The notes under the pieces: model-generated | The model's input: the letters and a program-made list of their open reading frames with translations, nothing else | Databases searched by the model: none | What the model was told of the DNA's origin: nothing | Shown: in pieces, positions 22,754 through 24,931 of the stretch | Layout: every line of letters begins with the position of its first letter | Numbering within the stretch: position 1 is the stretch's first letter | Translations under genes and position numbers: made by a program | Source of the DNA: Bacteroidales bacterium UBA3709 | GTDB taxonomy: Bacteria > Bacteroidota > Bacteroidia > Bacteroidales > UBA932 | Direction: 5' to 3' | Length of the DNA stretch: 24,931 nucleotides | NCBI GenBank assembly: GCA_002372015.1 | Contig: DFIA01000053.1 | Span: 1-24,931 of the forward strand

Positions 22754-23836
22754 TTATTTTTTGGCAGCTTCTTCGATTCTCTTGGCTTCTGCTCTTGCCT
22801 TATTTAGAGAATCGAGAGCCTGACGGTATGCCCTTGCGTTTGCAAAATGTTCCTTCTCGTTGCGGGCAAACCGGTGGGTGCCATCAAATTTAGGGCTGGC
22901 GCAGAAAAACATGAAGTCTGTAGTTTCCTCATTCAGAACACCGTCTAAGCACTCTTTTGTAGGAGCCATTATTGGTCCCGGAGGCAAACCATATACTTTG
23001 TATGTATTATATGGCGATTCTGTTTCTAAATGCTTTCTCAATACTCTTCTTATGGTAAAATCGCCTGTAGCATATATAACAGTAGGGTCTGCCCCAAGCT
23101 TCCAACCTTTCTTTAACCTATTGTGATATACGCTTGCTATTCTCGGATACTCTGGCACATGATTGCTTTCTCCGTAAACTATAGAAGCTATTATAGATAC
23201 TTGTTTTTGAGTTAATTTCAGTTGTTTAGCCTTGTTTTTCCTTTCTTCTGTCCAGAACTTATCGTATTCGGTTTTCATTCTTTGTAGAAAATCTTTCGGT
23301 GTAACTGTCCAGTAGAATTCGTAACTGTCTGGAATTATCAGCGACAAAACATTAGCAGTATCGGTGCCTAAGCTTTCCAAATATTCATTATCTGTAAATA
23401 CTTGCATAAACTGAGCAGAGTCTGCAAGCAATCTCTTGCCAAGCCTTGCCGCCAGATTCTTGCTATGTCTGATACGGCCAGATATGGGTACCATTAGCGG
23501 ACTTTGGTAACCATACTTAATATTTCTAACCACTTGAATGTTAGTAGTATTAGAATCCAATACATAGCGTCCCGGATGTATGTTTGCAGAAAGGTTCTCC
23601 CTGTTTGCTACTTTAATAAAAGAGTTCAGATGTCTGAGATGACCTTCTAAAGAATCTATCAAAGTGTTGAAGTCTGTATCGGGTCTTACATACAAGACAG
23701 TTTTGTGGGCAATATTTTTCTTGTTTTTCAATAAAAATCTATAGAGATAGACCCCACATACGGTTGCCAGAATCAATGATATTATCAGGAAAAATACTCC
23801 TATTTTCTTTTTAGTTGATTTTGTTTTTTTTGCCAT
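22754..23836 (-). CDS. mltG: Endolytic murein transglycosylase MltG (YceG-like)
   Basis: A 360-residue membrane-anchored protein that cuts nascent peptidoglycan glycan strands. A basic cytosolic start (MAKKTKSTKKK) precedes one membrane helix at about 12-33. The YceG domain follows, with LIIPDSYEFYW (166-176), SIIASIVYGES (214-224), HNRLKKGWKLGADPTVIY, and SPYNTYKVYGLPPGPI (274-289). Glu223 in the YGES motif aligns with the catalytic Glu of the lytic transglycosylase fold. I start it at ATG 23836; a reading 15 codons longer is not conserved and would run into the intergenic spacer. It follows the unknown lipoprotein by 60 bp on the same strand, so the two may be co-transcribed. Confidence 0.93.
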   Translation of the reverse strand: MAKKTKSTKKKIGVFFLIISLILATVCGVYLYRFLLKNKKNIAHKTVLYVRPDTDFNTLIDSLEGHLRHLNSFIKVANRENLSANIHPGRYVLDSNTTNIQVVRNIKYGYQSPLMVPISGRIRHSKNLAARLGKRLLADSAQFMQVFTDNEYLESLGTDTANVLSLIIPDSYEFYWTVTPKDFLQRMKTEYDKFWTEERKNKAKQLKLTQKQVSIIASIVYGESNHVPEYPRIASVYHNRLKKGWKLGADPTVIYATGDFTIRRVLRKHLETESPYNTYKVYGLPPGPIMAPTKECLDGVLNEETTDFMFFCASPKFDGTHRFARNEKEHFANARAYRQALDSLNKARAEAKRIEEAAKK

Positions 23837-23896
23837 ACCCTCAAGTTGCAATGTTTGATACAGTGTTATTAAGCACCCCAAATTTACTAAAAAACG

Positions 23897-24772
23897 CTAA
23901 TTGTTGCTGCCGGTCTCTCTTTTTATAAAAGTAGCGTGGATATAAGGGCAATATGGTTCTGAAGAAGGCTTTTGCTGAGTATAAACCACAACAAATTTTT
24001 TGTAGAAACGAGCTATGAATGTATAACCGCACTTGTTGACATTCTCATATTCAAACATATTACCCACAAGCTGTGCAGGGCGGTCTTCCTCGCTCACTAA
24101 AGTTGCTGCAGTATAATCATCGCGACTCTCATCTGCAATGAAAGATAATTTGCCATCACCAACTTTATTGAATTGAATTTCGCCGTAGGCATCCGGTCCG
24201 CGCAAGTAGTAGGCGTAATCAGTGCCAATGTCATTATAACTGGCTGGAATAAAAGGGCTTTCCGGAAACCATTCCGGCATTTCTTTAGAGCAGGTTGTAA
24301 CATCTACAATAGCTGCAGTTTGGTCATTCTGGTCTATATGAATATAGGTGCGTTCAGCATCTTCAAACCTGAGAATATCTGAGCCCTCTGCCTGTGTAAG
24401 ATGAATCAAAAAGCGTCCGCTCACAGTGCCGTCTGATTGATACTCTGTCAATGTTATGTTATGATAGCTAGCAATATCACCATCATCTCCGAGATAATCT
24501 TCCCAATTTCCTACCACTAATGTGGGCTCAGATTCAGGATAGAGCACATATCCGGCACAATTAAAAAAGCCATCGTTTTGCAGGGCAATTTCAATTTGAC
24601 AACCATTATCGCTCATAGTACCAACAAAATAGACTTGTTCTACAACCTGTTCAGCCAATTTTTCAGTAGCTTTTTCAGTGTTTAAGTCTTCGGTTTTAGT
24701 ATTTTGCTTGCAACTAAATAAGAACAAGCACAGTAGAACCGCCAGGCCCTTTCCTAAGAATTGAAAATTCAT
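23897..24772 (-). CDS. Lipoprotein of unknown function
   Basis: A 291-residue predicted lipoprotein: signal ending LFSC, Cys21 lipidated. I do not recognise the family. After a short charged linker the mature part seems beta-rich, in two parts. The first (about 45-165) starts VYFVGTMSDNGCQIEIALQN and has two Cys (about 58 and 72) that could pair. The second (about 170-291) contains YAYYLRGPDAYGEIQF, then KCGYTFIARFYKKFVVVY and PYCPYIHATF, with two more Cys. It is acidic, and no catalytic motif is visible. It lies directly upstream of mltG, so a cell-envelope role is plausible but unproved. Confidence 0.75.
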   Translation of the reverse strand: MNFQFLGKGLAVLLCLFLFSCKQNTKTEDLNTEKATEKLAEQVVEQVYFVGTMSDNGCQIEIALQNDGFFNCAGYVLYPESEPTLVVGNWEDYLGDDGDIASYHNITLTEYQSDGTVSGRFLIHLTQAEGSDILRFEDAERTYIHIDQNDQTAAIVDVTTCSKEMPEWFPESPFIPASYNDIGTDYAYYLRGPDAYGEIQFNKVGDGKLSFIADESRDDYTAATLVSEEDRPAQLVGNMFEYENVNKCGYTFIARFYKKFVVVYTQQKPSSEPYCPYIHATFIKRETGSNN

Positions 24773-24818
24773 ATAAATTCTTAATTTAAATCAGTAAATC
24801 TTAATAATAAACTCTTCC

Positions 24819-24826
24819 CAAATGTA
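24819..24826 (-). promoter_or_regulatory. -7 box before the unknown lipoprotein gene
   Basis: Minus-strand TACATTTG is an exact TAnnTTTG match 46 bases before the ATG at 24772. A -33 TTTG is not clear. From here to the right edge (24827-24931) I see only AT-rich sequence and no gene. Confidence 0.5.
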
Positions 24827-24931
24827 GTCATTTTAGAGAAAAATAGTGTTTGATATGTGAGATATAAATAAGCCAAGTGTCAGATAGAAATATTTTTTTG
24901 CCAACAACTACATAGCATTTCTATTATAAAT

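Noticed and set aside
23828..23851. Plus-strand TTTGCCAT and AAGTTGCA resembling the leader motif
   Set aside because: The middle differs in length and sequence, the orientation is opposite to the gene, and TTTGCCAT is simply the reverse of the mltG start codons.

Overview
The window looks like a chromosomal segment of an anaerobic, amino-acid-fermenting member of the Bacteroidales. Three things point there: a complete-looking block of lysine-fermentation genes in an order I recall from Porphyromonas-type genomes, several short lipoproteins and PepSY-like proteins typical of Bacteroidetes, and upstream boxes matching the Bacteroidetes promoter form TTTG-N(17-23)-TAnnTTTG instead of TTGACA/TATAAT. 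I see no integrase, transposase, plasmid gene, phage gene, CRISPR array or tRNA. Function calls rest on recognised motifs and family knowledge; no search was run.

Region 1 (1-9529, + strand) is a lysine-to-butyrate catabolic block: kamA (cut by the left edge), kamB, kamC, kamD, kamE, one CoA-transferase subunit, bcd, etfB and etfA, closed by a strong terminator. KamA makes beta-lysine. KamDE (adenosylcobalamin plus PLP) makes 3,5-diaminohexanoate. KamB/KamC are the presumed reactivating partners of KamDE. Bcd with EtfAB reduces crotonyl-CoA to butyryl-CoA, and the CoA transferase passes CoA to acetoacetate, releasing butyrate. The intermediate steps (kdd, kce, kal) and the partner CoA-transferase subunit are not in the window and probably lie left of base 1. 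A second promoter seems to sit before bcd.

Region 2 (9530-11433, + strand) holds a small YqaA-type membrane protein whose start lies almost on its promoter box, a family-2-like glycosyltransferase, and a repetitive Ala/Glu/Lys-rich lipoprotein preceded by a motif-rich 250-bp spacer.

Region 3 (11448-14877, - strand) is a signalling unit: an OmpR-type response regulator, a sensor kinase overlapping it by ATGA, and two exported PepSY-like proteins. A perfect 11-bp tandem repeat sits between the kinase and the first PepSY-like gene and is a candidate operator. A lysine-rich exported small protein is divergent at 14964.

Region 4 (15237-21386) has two terminator hairpins, a lipoprotein with a complete glutamine-amidotransferase-like Cys-His-Glu triad (- strand), then a tightly packed + strand run rpsA - rnz - S41 protease whose stop codon directly abuts that of convergent mnmA.

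Region 5 (21387-24931, - strand) carries mnmA, a small SRP RNA gene (ffs) with its own promoter and terminator, mltG, and an unrecognised lipoprotein.

The main points for a second look are: a roughly 24-bp motif repeated upstream of at least three unrelated genes, the 11-bp tandem repeat in the PepSY operon, the triad-bearing lipoprotein, the SRP RNA gene, and the KamB/KamC partner system.
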